A stretch of 64,000 nucleotides of DNA from BP-464 sp045805505 (lineage in GTDB: Bacteria > Actinomycetota > Thermoleophilia > Solirubrobacterales > Solirubrobacteraceae). Below the pieces are notes generated by a model. The model was not told where the DNA came from, did no database searches, and saw only the letters and a list, made by a program, of their open reading frames with translations. Shown piece by piece: positions 32,342 to 41,319 of the stretch; position 1 is the first letter of the stretch, and each line of letters opens with the position of its first letter. The translations under genes were made by a program, and so were the position numbers. Location of the stretch: positions 62,001 to 126,000 of the forward strand of contig JBJMLA010000072.1 of the NCBI GenBank assembly GCA_045805505.1, given 5' to 3'.

Positions 32342-34948
32342 GTGCTGACCATCGGCAGACTCAGCGGACCCGACTCCGAGCGCTACTACCTCGACAAGGT
32401 CGCGACAGGCCGCGAGGACTACTACTCAGGCCGAGGGGAGGCGCCCGGACGCTGGGCCGGGTCGGCCGTCGACCTGCTCATGGAGACCGACGGCGAGGTC
32501 AGTGGGGAGCAGTTCACTGCCCTGCTGGCTGGCAAGTCGCCGGCCGGCGGCGAGGATCTCGGCCCCGCACCGGAGCGCACGGTCCACGGGTTCGACCTGA
32601 CCTTCAGCGCACCCAAGACGGTGAGCCTCCTCTACGGCGTTGGTGACGAGTCCGTCGCTTCGGCTACACGCGGGGCCCACGACGCCGCGGTCTCGGAGGC
32701 ACTGGGATACCTCGAACGCGAGGCATGCTGGACGCGGCGCGGCAAAGGCGGCCGTGAGTGCGTCCGCGGCCGTGGCTTCCTGGGTGCTGCGTTTCGGCAC
32801 CGCACCTCCCGCGCCGGTGACCCCGCCCTCCACACCCATCTGGTCGTTGCCAACGTCACGCAGCGCGACGATGGACGCTGGTCAGCACTCGACAGCCGCC
32901 AGCTCTACAGGCACGCTAAGACCGCGGGCTACCTCTACCAGGTCGCGCTGCGGGCCCACATGACCCAGGCCTTGGGGGTTGACTGGGAGCTCGTCCGGCA
33001 CGGTGCCGCCGACATCAGCGGCATCCCCCGCCGCGTCGTCGAGCACTTCTCGACGCGCCGCGCCGAGGTCCTCGAATTGATGGCCGAACGAGGTGAGCAC
33101 ACCGCGCGCGCCGCTCAGATCGCCACCCTGCACACCCGCCAGCCCAAGACCGATTCGCAACCCTTCGACCGGCTGCGCGCCGACTGGCGGGCCCGCGCCG
33201 CCGAGCACGGCTTCGGTCCCGAGGAACTCGAAGGGGTGCTCGATCGACTCGAACGTTTTCCGCAGGACGCGATCGATCTCGCGCGCATGGCGGCCGATGC
33301 CCCGCTACCCCAGCTGACGGCAGAGTCGAGCACCTTCGACCGTCGCGACGTCGTCCAGGCCTGGGCAGAACTGCACCGCGGCGGTGCGGCCGTGACCAAG
33401 GTCGAGCAGGCCGCCGACACATGGCTGGCCAGCCCACGCGCCGTCGCGCTCGAGGATGAATCCAAGCCACACATTCCCCGCCGCTGCTCGACCCCCGAGA
33501 TGCTGCAGCTCGAGACCGAGCTGATCGACCAGAGCCGTGGACGCCAGCGCTGCGGCGCCGGTGCACTTCAGCCCGAGATCGTTGACGCGGTACTCGCCGA
33601 GCGCCCCGAGCTCGGCGACGAGCAGGTCGCCATGGTTCGTGCCCTCACGACCTGCGGCGACGGGGTGCAGGTCGTTCGCGCAGCAGCCGGAACCGGTAAG
33701 ACCTACGCACTCGACGCCGCCCGGGAGGCGTGGCAACAAGGAGGCCTACAGGTCTACGGCTGTGCGTTGTCGGCCCGTGCGGCGGTCGAGCTGCACGACC
33801 AGACCGCCATCCCCACGACCACGCTCGCTCGGCTACAACACGACCTTCGGCGTGGGCATGAGCTTGGTCCCGGATCGGTGCTCGTCGTCGACGAGGCAGG
33901 AATGGCCGGCACCCGGGCGATCGCCGAGCTCGCCGAGCATGCGGCCCAGGTTGGAGCCAAGCTCGTGCTCTGCGGCGACGATCGGCAACTCCCCGAGATC
34001 GAGGCGGGCGGGACGCTGCGCGGTCTCGCCAAGCGGCTGGGGGCGATCGAGATGCGCGAGGTGCGTCGCCAGCGCCATGAGTGGGACAGGGAGGCGCTAG
34101 GAGCTCTACGTGAAGGCCGGATCGAGCAGTGGGCCGACGCCTACCGCGAACACGACCGGATCGTCGCCGGCACCGACGCGTCGAGCACCCGCGCGCAGCT
34201 CGTCGCCGACTGGCATGCGGCGTCGGTCGGACACCCCGATGAGGACGTCGTGATGCTCGCTCACCGGCGCGCCGATGTCGCCGAGCTCAATCAGCGCGCC
34301 CGCGCACGGCTGCGAGCTCAGGGCCGGCTCGGTGACATCGAGTTCGAGACGGACGGTCGTGCATTCGCCGAAGGAGATCGTGTGGTGGCCTGCCGCAACG
34401 ACCGCCGTAACGGCATCACCAACGGACATCGCGGGACCATCACCGCGCTCGATCCCGAACGGATGGCGCTGACCGTTGCATTCGACAACGGCCGCGAGAC
34501 GACACTTCCCTCCGGCTACGCCGAGGAGGGCAACCTCGACCACGCCTATGCCATGACCGCCCACCGAGCGCAGGGCGCGACGGTCGACCGCGCCTTCGTC
34601 CTGGGCTCCGACGACCTCTACCGCGAATGGGGTTACACCGCGTTGTCTCGTCATCGGGAGGAGGCACGGTTCTACGTCAACCTCGGCCGCGATGCCCAGC
34701 TCACCCTTCCTGGACTCGAGATGCCACTCGATCGTCCCGAAGATCCCGTCACTGGCCCGCTACGCCGGCAGCGCGCCAAGCAACTTGCGATTGACACACT
34801 CGCTCCGAGCGGACTGCAGCTCCAGGCGCCCTCGCCCGAAGCCGCGATGCGCGCGATCGTCGCGAACGCCGACGCTCACCTTGGCGACGGCACGGATGAT
34901 GTCGCGCCTCGCCCGGACATCGGGCGCGGGATGGACATGGGGATGTGA
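32342..34948 (+). CDS. MobF-family conjugative relaxase-helicase (TrwC/TraI-like)
   Basis: 868 residues from a GTG with AAGAGGTAG upstream. The TrwC relaxase domain (1-300) has N-terminal tyrosines ('SERYYLDKV', 'EDYYSGRG'), 'GFDLTFSAPKTVSLLY' and the HUH-type metal motif 'PALHTHLVVANV'. The SF1 helicase domain has Walker A 'AAAGTGKTYALDA', Walker B 'LVVDEAGMAGT', 'LCGDDRQLPEIEAGG' and C-terminal 'YAMTAHRAQGATVDR'. It nicks oriT, stays bound to the 5' end and unwinds the strand for transfer with the VirD4 protein at 37363. Confidence 0.93.
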   Translation: MLTIGRLSGPDSERYYLDKVATGREDYYSGRGEAPGRWAGSAVDLLMETDGEVSGEQFTALLAGKSPAGGEDLGPAPERTVHGFDLTFSAPKTVSLLYGVGDESVASATRGAHDAAVSEALGYLEREACWTRRGKGGRECVRGRGFLGAAFRHRTSRAGDPALHTHLVVANVTQRDDGRWSALDSRQLYRHAKTAGYLYQVALRAHMTQALGVDWELVRHGAADISGIPRRVVEHFSTRRAEVLELMAERGEHTARAAQIATLHTRQPKTDSQPFDRLRADWRARAAEHGFGPEELEGVLDRLERFPQDAIDLARMAADAPLPQLTAESSTFDRRDVVQAWAELHRGGAAVTKVEQAADTWLASPRAVALEDESKPHIPRRCSTPEMLQLETELIDQSRGRQRCGAGALQPEIVDAVLAERPELGDEQVAMVRALTTCGDGVQVVRAAAGTGKTYALDAAREAWQQGGLQVYGCALSARAAVELHDQTAIPTTTLARLQHDLRRGHELGPGSVLVVDEAGMAGTRAIAELAEHAAQVGAKLVLCGDDRQLPEIEAGGTLRGLAKRLGAIEMREVRRQRHEWDREALGALREGRIEQWADAYREHDRIVAGTDASSTRAQLVADWHAASVGHPDEDVVMLAHRRADVAELNQRARARLRAQGRLGDIEFETDGRAFAEGDRVVACRNDRRNGITNGHRGTITALDPERMALTVAFDNGRETTLPSGYAEEGNLDHAYAMTAHRAQGATVDRAFVLGSDDLYREWGYTALSRHREEARFYVNLGRDAQLTLPGLEMPLDRPEDPVTGPLRRQRAKQLAIDTLAPSGLQLQAPSPEAAMRAIVANADAHLGDGTDDVAPRPDIGRGMDMGM

Positions 34949-34966
34949 ATGGCTCGCGTAGGACTG

Positions 34967-34986
34967 CCGCTTTGCATGGAAAGCGG
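34967..34986. repeat. short hairpin repeat
   Basis: CCGCTTTGCATGGAAAGCGG is a perfect 7-bp stem with loop GCATGG, the best-formed member of the family. It lies 18 bases after the relaxase stop. Confidence 0.6.
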
Positions 34987-35043
34987 GAGTCGAGCCCACT
35001 TCTGATCCGCACGGGGGGCGCCACCCCTCGCTGGGTGATCAGC

Positions 35044-35970
35044 TCAGCAGACCGCGGACCTGAGGGCGCGATCTCGCCCGTTTGTGAATTCTGCCGCAGT
35101 ACGGATCCGCTGACGGACGAAGTAGGGCACGTCGTAAGGCGTTGTGGGCAGTGTGTCGGGTGGGCCTGAACCCACGAAGGAACACCGATGCGGAGCCAAT
35201 CCTTGATCTTGAAAGTCCACGGACCAGGCCCGGTAGGTAAGGGTCACGGGGCATGCGTTGCACACTTGATCGGTGCTGTAACCCGCGAGGATCTTGCCGC
35301 GAGTGAGAGCGATCGTCTCCGCTCCCCGAAGATCCCGCAGCTTGCTGCCGTCTGACATCCGGACGGTGAGCGGCTCGTAAAGCGACTGCGCGTGCCGGGC
35401 CCACCAGCCATGAACCCGACGCAGCCGCGGAGCGCCAGCAATCAGAGGGCGCGTGCGGTACTCGCGTCGCTGCGGGTCCCAATAAATCGCGAACGGGAAA
35501 GGCGGGCCCCTATCCGCGAAATTGGGCGTCAACACAACGACGATCTGTTTCCGTGCCGATTGGTCCCAGCGACCTATTCCGTAGATGCTGATTCGCCACG
35601 GGAGTTTGGATCGAAGATTCGTGACCGGATCGATATTGAGCCTGAGCCGGAGGTGCCCGTGTTCGACGTCGTAGAGCCGAAGTTGGTCCGACTTGCCGAA
35701 CTCGACGTTGGCCTTCGGGGTAAGGAGAAGTAGGCGCGACTTCTGGCCTGTGCCATGCAGATCTACTAGCCGGTCAGTTGCGATGATCAGCCCATCGTGG
35801 GCTGCATCTGCGATCTCTTGGTCTAGCTGCTCATGGGACGTTGGGGGTGCCCCGTGGAGGAACCCAAGTGCCCAGGTCAAGCCGAGCGTCGCAACCGAAC
35901 CAAGGAGAGCCGCGGCTAACTCTTTAAGACCCCACTGACTAATTCGCTTGAGTGGACCAGCCGCCTTCAC
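35044..35970 (-). CDS. membrane-anchored protein of unknown function
   Basis: 308 residues. A membrane helix at about 18-38 ('AAALLGSVATLGLTWALGF') is followed by a long outer or cytoplasmic part that looks beta-rich ('SRLLLLTPKANVEFG', 'GHLRLRLNIDPV', 'ARKQIVVVLTPNFA'). Two Cys pairs occur late. No known family. Codon use is less GC-biased than in neighbouring genes, suggesting separate acquisition. Confidence 0.6.
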   Translation of the reverse strand: MKAAGPLKRISQWGLKELAAALLGSVATLGLTWALGFLHGAPPTSHEQLDQEIADAAHDGLIIATDRLVDLHGTGQKSRLLLLTPKANVEFGKSDQLRLYDVEHGHLRLRLNIDPVTNLRSKLPWRISIYGIGRWDQSARKQIVVVLTPNFADRGPPFPFAIYWDPQRREYRTRPLIAGAPRLRRVHGWWARHAQSLYEPLTVRMSDGSKLRDLRGAETIALTRGKILAGYSTDQVCNACPVTLTYRAWSVDFQDQGLAPHRCSFVGSGPPDTLPTTPYDVPYFVRQRIRTAAEFTNGRDRALRSAVC

Positions 35971-36074
35971 AGTCGGATAGTCCCATCGCCCGCGGCAGAA
36001 TCTCAGCGCGGGCCGCCGTCGGCATGCGCCTGACCCGAAGACGGGCCCATCCCAAACTCGTGGTCGACGTCGCG

Positions 36075-36130
36075 CTGCTTTGCGTCACAAGCAGAGTGTC
36101 GCTCGCTTCCGCTTTGGACGAGAACCGGAA
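36075..36130. repeat. two short hairpins in a row
   Basis: CTGCTT/AAGCAG (36075-36080 with 36089-36094) and TTCCG/CGGAA (36107-36111 with 36126-36130, loop containing GCTTTGGACGAGAA). Variants of the same hairpin family, before the 36164 gene. Confidence 0.5.
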
Positions 36131-36163
36131 GTTGGTCAAGAAGTCTGAACCTTGCCACGACCC

Positions 36164-36655
36164 ATGGGCTATGGAAGCATCGCAGCAGTGCTAGCTATGA
36201 CCGACGCTCCTATCGCGCTCGTCACGGGAGTGATGTTCGCGCTGTTCTTGGGATTCTTCTTCCTCGTCCCGACGCGCCGATGGCCATTGGGCAAGAGCAA
36301 CGATCGGGACGCGGAACTGTTCTTCGACCCGCGTAGCCGACGATGGACGAGGAAGATGCCCAGCGGCGATGTCCCGTCGACCGTACGGTCTGTGCCCGGC
36401 GGCCAATCTGTGCTTCGCCAAGGATTTCAGCAGCTCCAAGCGGAAGGATTCCGACGAGCTGAGCGGACTCTTGCGATGGCTTGGACCCTGGCTGGCGCGG
36501 TGCTGCCAGCGTGCGGAATCGTTTTCTTGACGGCTGGCGAGGCCAGACGCATCGTCGGCCTAGTCAGTCTCGTCGGCGGGCTCATCGTGGGCGCCGTCCC
36601 GATGGGCCATGTCCTTCGAGCCCGAGTTCGACGACGGGAGAAGCTCGACGCCTAG
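36164..36655 (+). CDS. membrane protein of unknown function
   Basis: 163 residues. One N-terminal helix ('ALVTGVMFALFLGFFFLV'), a basic cytoplasmic loop of about 75 residues, and two C-terminal helices ('WTLAGAVLPACGIVFLTA', 'VGLVSLVGGLIVGAVPMG'). Starts at TTG 36152 or ATG 36197 are also possible. No domain recognised. Confidence 0.55.
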   Translation: MGYGSIAAVLAMTDAPIALVTGVMFALFLGFFFLVPTRRWPLGKSNDRDAELFFDPRSRRWTRKMPSGDVPSTVRSVPGGQSVLRQGFQQLQAEGFRRAERTLAMAWTLAGAVLPACGIVFLTAGEARRIVGLVSLVGGLIVGAVPMGHVLRARVRRREKLDA

Positions 36656-36697
36656 CCCGGAGCCAGTGTTTGCCGTTGGCCGCACCGCCGCGGCGCT

Positions 36698-36741
36698 CCC
36701 GCTTTGAACGAGGAGCGGGTCTCTGGCTTTGCCCCGAAAGC
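36698..36741. repeat. two short hairpins in a row
   Basis: CCCGCT/AGCGGG (36698-36719) followed by GCTTT-GCCCCG-AAAGC (36726-36741). The second has the same loop as the copies at 24652 and 25118. Both precede copy 2 of the duplicated small gene. Confidence 0.6.
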
Positions 36742-36788
36742 AGCCTCGGGCCCCGTGAGGAGGCTCTTTCGGCCCGGGCATAATCCCG

Positions 36789-37001
36789 TTGATGGATCTC
36801 GACGTGCAGCCACAGGAGGAGCATCGCGAGGGAGTCATCCGTTCCACCCTCGCCTTTATCAGCGGCTTCGGGCTGTTCTTCCTGATCATGGACTTCAGCG
36901 ACAAGGACGAATCCAGTAGGTGGCAACGGCGGGGCGAGTTCGCAGCGGTCGCCTTGATCGTCGCCGTGTGCCTCGGCACCGTAACGCTGCTGCTGCTCTG
37001 A
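36789..37001 (+). CDS. small membrane protein, copy 2 of a duplicated gene
   Basis: 70 residues from TTG 36789, or 69 from the next codon, an ATG. Two helices ('TLAFISGFGLFFLIMDF', 'AAVALIVAVCLGTVTLLLL') with the same loop as copy 1 at 24405. DNA identity runs from about 36753 to 37025. The few changes are conservative, which suggests selection on the protein. Confidence 0.6.
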   Translation: MMDLDVQPQEEHREGVIRSTLAFISGFGLFFLIMDFSDKDESSRWQRRGEFAAVALIVAVCLGTVTLLLL

Positions 37002-37048
37002 CGGCGCTACTGCTTTTGTGTCAGAAGCAGGAGCCGTCCACGGACTTC

Positions 37049-37066
37049 CGCTTTGGACGACAAGCG
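37049..37066. repeat. short hairpin repeat
   Basis: CGCTTTGGACGACAAGCG has a 5-bp stem CGCTT/AAGCG. It follows copy 2 of the small membrane gene, mirroring the hairpin at 24652 after copy 1. Confidence 0.5.
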
Positions 37067-37096
37067 TCAGCCCAGGTCACCCTGACTGGTTGGCGC

Positions 37097-37366
37097 TCAG
37101 CCCTCAGGCCCGGGGGACGCAACGAGCGCCATGATCGCACGCCGGAGGGAGTGCGCGGCCTCGATCGACTCGCGTGCCCGTAGAGCCTGGTCGTCCGTAT
37201 CCGCGAATTCGATTGCGAGTTCGAAGTCGTAGACGACTTCGTCAAGGATCGCCAGTTCGATGTCGTACTCGTCCTCCGGATGAGCCTGCTCACGAAGTAC
37301 TCGGTACATCCCAAGGGCCAGTTCCACGTGGCCCGGAGTCTTCCTGGGGAGTGGTCTATCGCTCAT
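37097..37366 (-). CDS. small acidic helical protein, last gene of the transfer operon
   Basis: 89 residues; the ATG overlaps the VirD4 stop. It is highly acidic and helical ('EDEYDIELAILDEVVYDFEL', 'ARESIEAAHSLRRAIMALV'). Its position after the coupling protein suggests an accessory factor for transfer. No known family. Confidence 0.6.
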   Translation of the reverse strand: MSDRPLPRKTPGHVELALGMYRVLREQAHPEDEYDIELAILDEVVYDFELAIEFADTDDQALRARESIEAAHSLRRAIMALVASPGPEG

Positions 37367-39063
37367 CGGGCAGGACCCCGCTGCGCCGGACGCGCCCGCC
37401 CCCGGCGTCTGAGCCACCGCTCCTCCCACCACGGCGTGGTCTGTATGACCGCCGGTGTGCTGCGCCCCTCGACCAGCAGCGCCTGATCTTGCGCCAGCTG
37501 CTGCAACGCGCCGGCGCTGGCCTTGGGACGCCACGTGCGGCTGGTCGTCTGGGATCGTCGCTGCCGATCGGCGCTGATGCTCGCGGTGTCGATCGGCTCC
37601 TCGCCGAGGAGCTCGGTGATGTGCCGTCGCGTGGTGGAGTCGGTCACCGGGCCGAGGTAGAGCTTGGCGGTGCTGTTGGCGAGGATTTCGTCGGCACCGG
37701 CCCCGTAGCGCTGTTGTGCCTGCGCCAGCGACTGCCAGATCGTCGCGATCCGGATCCCGTGCCCCGCTGCCTGAGAGAGATGGCCGGGGAGATCGCGGAT
37801 CGGCGCGATGTTGGCGGTCTCGTCGAGCAGGACGCGCAGCGTCGGCCGCAACGGATGTGAGCGCGTCGCGTGTTCCGCTGCGGCGTGCATCAGGCCGGAG
37901 AGGATCGCCACGACGAGGGGTGCGAGGAGCCGCTGTCGGCGGCTGGGCGAGATGATGTACAGCGTGTTGGCTGTCCCGTCGAGGAAGCTCTCCGGGGTCA
38001 GGCCATCTACCGCCGTGGCCTGGACCGAGGGCAGCCGGTAGGCGGCCAGTAGCGAGCCGGCCGACATGAACGCGCTGCCGCGGTTCCGGTCGTCGAGCTT
38101 GTCGATGCCTTTGATCTGGCGGATCGGGTCGGTGGCCTCCTTGACCCTCAGGACGTCGATCGGCGTCTTGGTCTCCTGGACGTCGATCCACTCGAGGACT
38201 TTGGCGATGCTGACGCCGGAGAGCGCGGCGGCATGGAGCATCGGGGCGAGTAGGCGCGCCGCCTCGCCGCGCCAGTAGGTGGCGATCTCCGAGTCGCCTT
38301 GCTGGGTGGCGTCGGCCAGCCATTGGGCCTGGGACAGCGCGAACTGCCAGTCCTCGCATCCGGTCAGCGGCGACCAGCTGGCCGATGCAGGGCCGAAGGG
38401 GTCCCATACCGTCACGGCGCCGAGTCGCTCGCGCCAGTTGCGGGTGGCCTGCAGGACGTCGGTCTTCGTCGACGTCACGATCGCCGGGCCGTCGTGCTCA
38501 AGGAGCCACGGAATGACGTAGCGGGTCGTCTTGCCCGACCGCGTCGGGGCGATCACCGCGACGTGCGCCTCGGGGTCCGCGGCCAGCCGCCGGCCTGCGA
38601 GCTCGCCCAGAGTGAAGCGCTCGCCAGATCGCTTCCGTACTGCGATGGCGTCGACATCGCGTCGCCGCGCCCACGCGCGCGGCCGGGCGCCGCGGATGCT
38701 GCCCGGCCGCCGCCCGAGGATTGCGCCGGTGGCCAGCGCGTCGAGCCGGCGCCAGGCGCCGATGCCCAGGGCCAGCAGCGTGATCGCCGCCCATCCTGCC
38801 CCGGCCCACCAGATCGCACCGCGCGGCATGTGGTGCCGAGCACTAGCGGGATACGAGCCCGCCGGGTCGGCCCATGCTTGGTCGCCGATGAGGTGGGCGG
38901 TCCCACGCAGCGCTGGTCCGAGACCGATCACGTGGCCATCGTGCAGCCATGCGGCGGCGGCCGGGAGCGCCCACGCGGCGAGGAGCACCACGGCGAGGGC
39001 GCCGGCCCCCCAGGCGAGTTCAGGTGTGGTCGGGGGCGTGGCGTGACTGGGGCGCTCGGTCAT
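37363..39063 (-). CDS. type IV coupling protein (VirD4/TraG-like ATPase)
   Basis: 566 residues from ATG 39063. Two N-terminal membrane helices ('GALAVVLLAAWALPAAAAWL', 'AGAGWAAITLLALGIGAW'), then Walker A 'IAPTRSGKTTRYVIPWL' and Walker B 'TLRVLLDETANIAPI', with 'HGIRIATIWQSLAQAQQRYG' typical of TraG/TraD. It links the relaxase-DNA complex to the secretion channel and powers export. Four-base overlaps on both sides place it in the long transfer operon. Confidence 0.92.
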   Translation of the reverse strand: MTERPSHATPPTTPELAWGAGALAVVLLAAWALPAAAAWLHDGHVIGLGPALRGTAHLIGDQAWADPAGSYPASARHHMPRGAIWWAGAGWAAITLLALGIGAWRRLDALATGAILGRRPGSIRGARPRAWARRRDVDAIAVRKRSGERFTLGELAGRRLAADPEAHVAVIAPTRSGKTTRYVIPWLLEHDGPAIVTSTKTDVLQATRNWRERLGAVTVWDPFGPASASWSPLTGCEDWQFALSQAQWLADATQQGDSEIATYWRGEAARLLAPMLHAAALSGVSIAKVLEWIDVQETKTPIDVLRVKEATDPIRQIKGIDKLDDRNRGSAFMSAGSLLAAYRLPSVQATAVDGLTPESFLDGTANTLYIISPSRRQRLLAPLVVAILSGLMHAAAEHATRSHPLRPTLRVLLDETANIAPIRDLPGHLSQAAGHGIRIATIWQSLAQAQQRYGAGADEILANSTAKLYLGPVTDSTTRRHITELLGEEPIDTASISADRQRRSQTTSRTWRPKASAGALQQLAQDQALLVEGRSTPAVIQTTPWWEERWLRRRGRARPAQRGPAR

Positions 39064-39299
39064 GCACGGGTTCCTTGGGGCTTCGGTGGCGCGATCAGGC
39101 CGCCGGTCGGTGATGCCGCGATCAGGCCAAGCCCGATCGCGATGCAGGCCATGAGCGCCACGCGGCGCCCGGAGGCCAGCGTGATCGCAACATGGCTGAC
39201 GAACGCGGCGGCGGCCTCGCGAGGCTGGTGCATCGCCGCCAAGCCGGCGCACACGGCGGCGGCAGTGAGGTGGGCCGGGCGAGGCGAAGGCCAACTCAC
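39060..39299 (-). CDS. small membrane protein of the transfer operon
   Basis: 79 residues with two hydrophobic segments ('LTAAAVCAGLAAM', 'VALMACIAIGLGLIAAS'). It overlaps both neighbours by four bases, so it is translated with them. Perhaps a small channel subunit; no family recognised. Confidence 0.6.
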   Translation of the reverse strand: MSWPSPRPAHLTAAAVCAGLAAMHQPREAAAAFVSHVAITLASGRRVALMACIAIGLGLIAASPTGGLIAPPKPQGTRA

Positions 39300-40783
39300 T
39301 GTTCTTCGCCCATGGTGCCGAACACGTCGACGGACGCCGCGGGCGGACGCCGGCTCGGCGTGGGGGAGTGGTTCCAGGAGAGGTGGAGGTGGTTGCCGCG
39401 GCCGTGGTTGGCGTCACCGTCATAGCCCACCCAGCGAAACGGCGGCCGCGGCGCGTTCTGGACGGGTTCGGCCCAGCGGGCCAGCCGGTCGACGTCATCC
39501 CAGGTGCCCCCGGGTCCAGGAACGATGTCGAGCGCAAGCCCGAGCGGGTGCTCGCCGTCGGCGGCATGGCCGGTGGCGGCATAGCCGGCCGTGATCGTCA
39601 GGTGGTAGGTGTCGATCAGGGAGATGACGTCGGGCAGGATCCGCGCGTCGATCGTCTGGCCGTTCTGGCCCGGGATCGGCACGAGACCCGCCGGACCGGT
39701 GACGGTGTGGACAGCCCCCGTGCCGGGTCCGGCTGCCGACGCGCACGACTCCGCCGCGGCAGGCTGGTCGCCGAGTGCGTCGGCGACGACGCGGGCCCGT
39801 TGGCCGTAAGCGCCGTGAATGCCGTCGGCGAGCTCGAAGCGCTGTGATGCCTCGTGCCAGCGGATCAGGCGGACGTTCGGACGCGCGTGCGCATAGGCCG
39901 CCAGCGAATCGTTCTTTGCGCGCTCGTCATAGGGGCTGTTGACGGTGGCGACATAGACCCGGCGGTCGCCGGCCAGCTCGGCCAGGCCTGACAGCGAGCG
40001 CCGGAACTGCGCGACGTCGCCGTCGTTGGTGCCGAGGTCAAAGAGGATCGCGTCGTAGTCGCCGGTGCGGAGCATCCGGCGCAACACGGCGATGCCGGTT
40101 GTCGAGGACCGGCCAGATTCGAAGTCTCCGGTCAGCCGGTGTGCCACCAGTCTCCGCAGCTCGGGGTAGGTGCCGACCTCGAGGCTGTCGCCGATGACCA
40201 GCACGGACCCGGGACCCCCGTCTCCGATCGCGTCAAGACCCGACAGCCGCTTGGCGTGCTCGAGGACCTCGCGGACGTACCAGTCGGCATGGTTGTAGGC
40301 AAACAGGGCGCGGTACCAATCGCGCGGCGCGCCGCTGGCTCGGAGATACCGGGCGGCGGCAAAGATCGCGTCCTCGGCGGTGTAGGGATCGCGCCTTCCG
40401 TCGTGGTTGGCGTCGACGCCGTAGCTCTCCCAGGTGGCCGGCATGAACTGCGTCCAGCCGATGGCCCCGGCGCTCGACGGCCCCATGTTCCTGCCGAAGC
40501 CGGACTCGACCTCGGTGAGTCCGGCGAGGATCGCCGGGCCATCGCGCCCCAGCCGGTAACGGCGAGCGGCCGCCTCGAAGATCGGCTGCAGCTCGGGCGG
40601 CGCCCCGGCGCCCGGCACTGGTACGGCGCCGGGAACGCAGCCGCCCTGGGCGGCCGCTCCGCCGACGAGCGCCGACAGCCCGAGCATCGTCGCGATCAAC
40701 AGGACCACGACGCAGGCGGCAGCGATCGCCGGTGCAAGGACGAGCAGCGAGCCCCGACGTTCTCGGCCCCCGTGATCGCTCAT
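39296..40783 (-). CDS. three-domain cell-wall hydrolase: transglycosylase, SGNH, M15-like peptidase
   Basis: 495 residues. An N-terminal membrane anchor (14-45) is followed by a lytic transglycosylase domain ('LTEVESGFGRNMGPSSAG', 'IGWTQFMPATWESYG', about 65-180). An SGNH hydrolase-like domain comes next ('VLVIGDSLEVG', 'LFDLGTNDGDV', about 190-345). The C-terminal domain has the D-Ala-D-Ala peptidase pattern ('GEHPLGLALDIVPG', 'GNHLHLSW'). Conjugation systems use such enzymes to open peptidoglycan (VirB1 role). Three different activities in one protein are unusual. Confidence 0.85.
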   Translation of the reverse strand: MSDHGGRERRGSLLVLAPAIAAACVVVLLIATMLGLSALVGGAAAQGGCVPGAVPVPGAGAPPELQPIFEAAARRYRLGRDGPAILAGLTEVESGFGRNMGPSSAGAIGWTQFMPATWESYGVDANHDGRRDPYTAEDAIFAAARYLRASGAPRDWYRALFAYNHADWYVREVLEHAKRLSGLDAIGDGGPGSVLVIGDSLEVGTYPELRRLVAHRLTGDFESGRSSTTGIAVLRRMLRTGDYDAILFDLGTNDGDVAQFRRSLSGLAELAGDRRVYVATVNSPYDERAKNDSLAAYAHARPNVRLIRWHEASQRFELADGIHGAYGQRARVVADALGDQPAAAESCASAAGPGTGAVHTVTGPAGLVPIPGQNGQTIDARILPDVISLIDTYHLTITAGYAATGHAADGEHPLGLALDIVPGPGGTWDDVDRLARWAEPVQNAPRPPFRWVGYDGDANHGRGNHLHLSWNHSPTPSRRPPAASVDVFGTMGEEQ

Positions 40784-41319
40784 GGCCCCACGCTGGAGAC
40801 CACCCAGCCTTGGTCACGGTGGCGCAGCACGAGCGCGAGCCCCGCGACGCGAGTTGCCTGCCCGACATTCGCCACGACTGTTGCTGCCAAGCCGCCTGCT
40901 GTTCCGGCGGTGACGCCTGAGAGCTCCGACGAGGTCTGCCGCGGGTGGGGGTCTGGCTGGCCGCGTCCACTCCGAAGCAGGCGCCACAGGCGCTCGTCGC
41001 TGGTGTCCCTCAGCGCTTCGCGGACCTCGCCGCCGCGATCGCCGTCCTGCCAGCGCAGGTAGGCGGTGACGAACCTGGCGGCGGCCGCGGTGGCGGCGTG
41101 CGGCGCCGGACGGACCTCGGGCTGAGCGGCATCCTCGGGTGGGCTGTCTGGCTCCCGGCGACGGTCGTCGCTGTGAGCCGGCGCCGAGCCCAGCACGACC
41201 GGCGGGGGCCGGTGACTCCCCACCGACGGAGTCGTCGACGGCGCGGGCCGGTGCAGCAGCTGCCCACCGGCGACCAGCGCACCGGCTCCGGCGAGGACCG
41301 CGAGTCCAGTGCGCATCAT
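40780..41319 (-). CDS. membrane-anchored NTF2-like transfer protein
   Basis: 179 residues with a short N-terminal helix ('GLAVLAGAGALVAGGQLL'), a Pro-rich linker (25-75) and a C-terminal domain ('ARFVTAYLRWQDGDRGG', 'GLALVLRHRDQGWVVSSVGP') that resembles the NTF2-like fold of VirB8/TcpC proteins. It is probably part of the channel. Overlaps both neighbours. Confidence 0.65.
   Translation of the reverse strand: MMRTGLAVLAGAGALVAGGQLLHRPAPSTTPSVGSHRPPPVVLGSAPAHSDDRRREPDSPPEDAAQPEVRPAPHAATAAAARFVTAYLRWQDGDRGGEVREALRDTSDERLWRLLRSGRGQPDPHPRQTSSELSGVTAGTAGGLAATVVANVGQATRVAGLALVLRHRDQGWVVSSVGP

Noticed and set aside
34967..37066. Integron attC sites
   Set aside because: The hairpins lack the GTTRRRY/RYYYAAC ends and no integron integrase is present.
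37370..38407. Minus-strand frame continuing upstream of the small acidic gene at 37097
   Set aside because: It overlaps the VirD4 gene out of phase and is Arg/Pro/Gly-rich; the coupled ATG 37366 is the real start.
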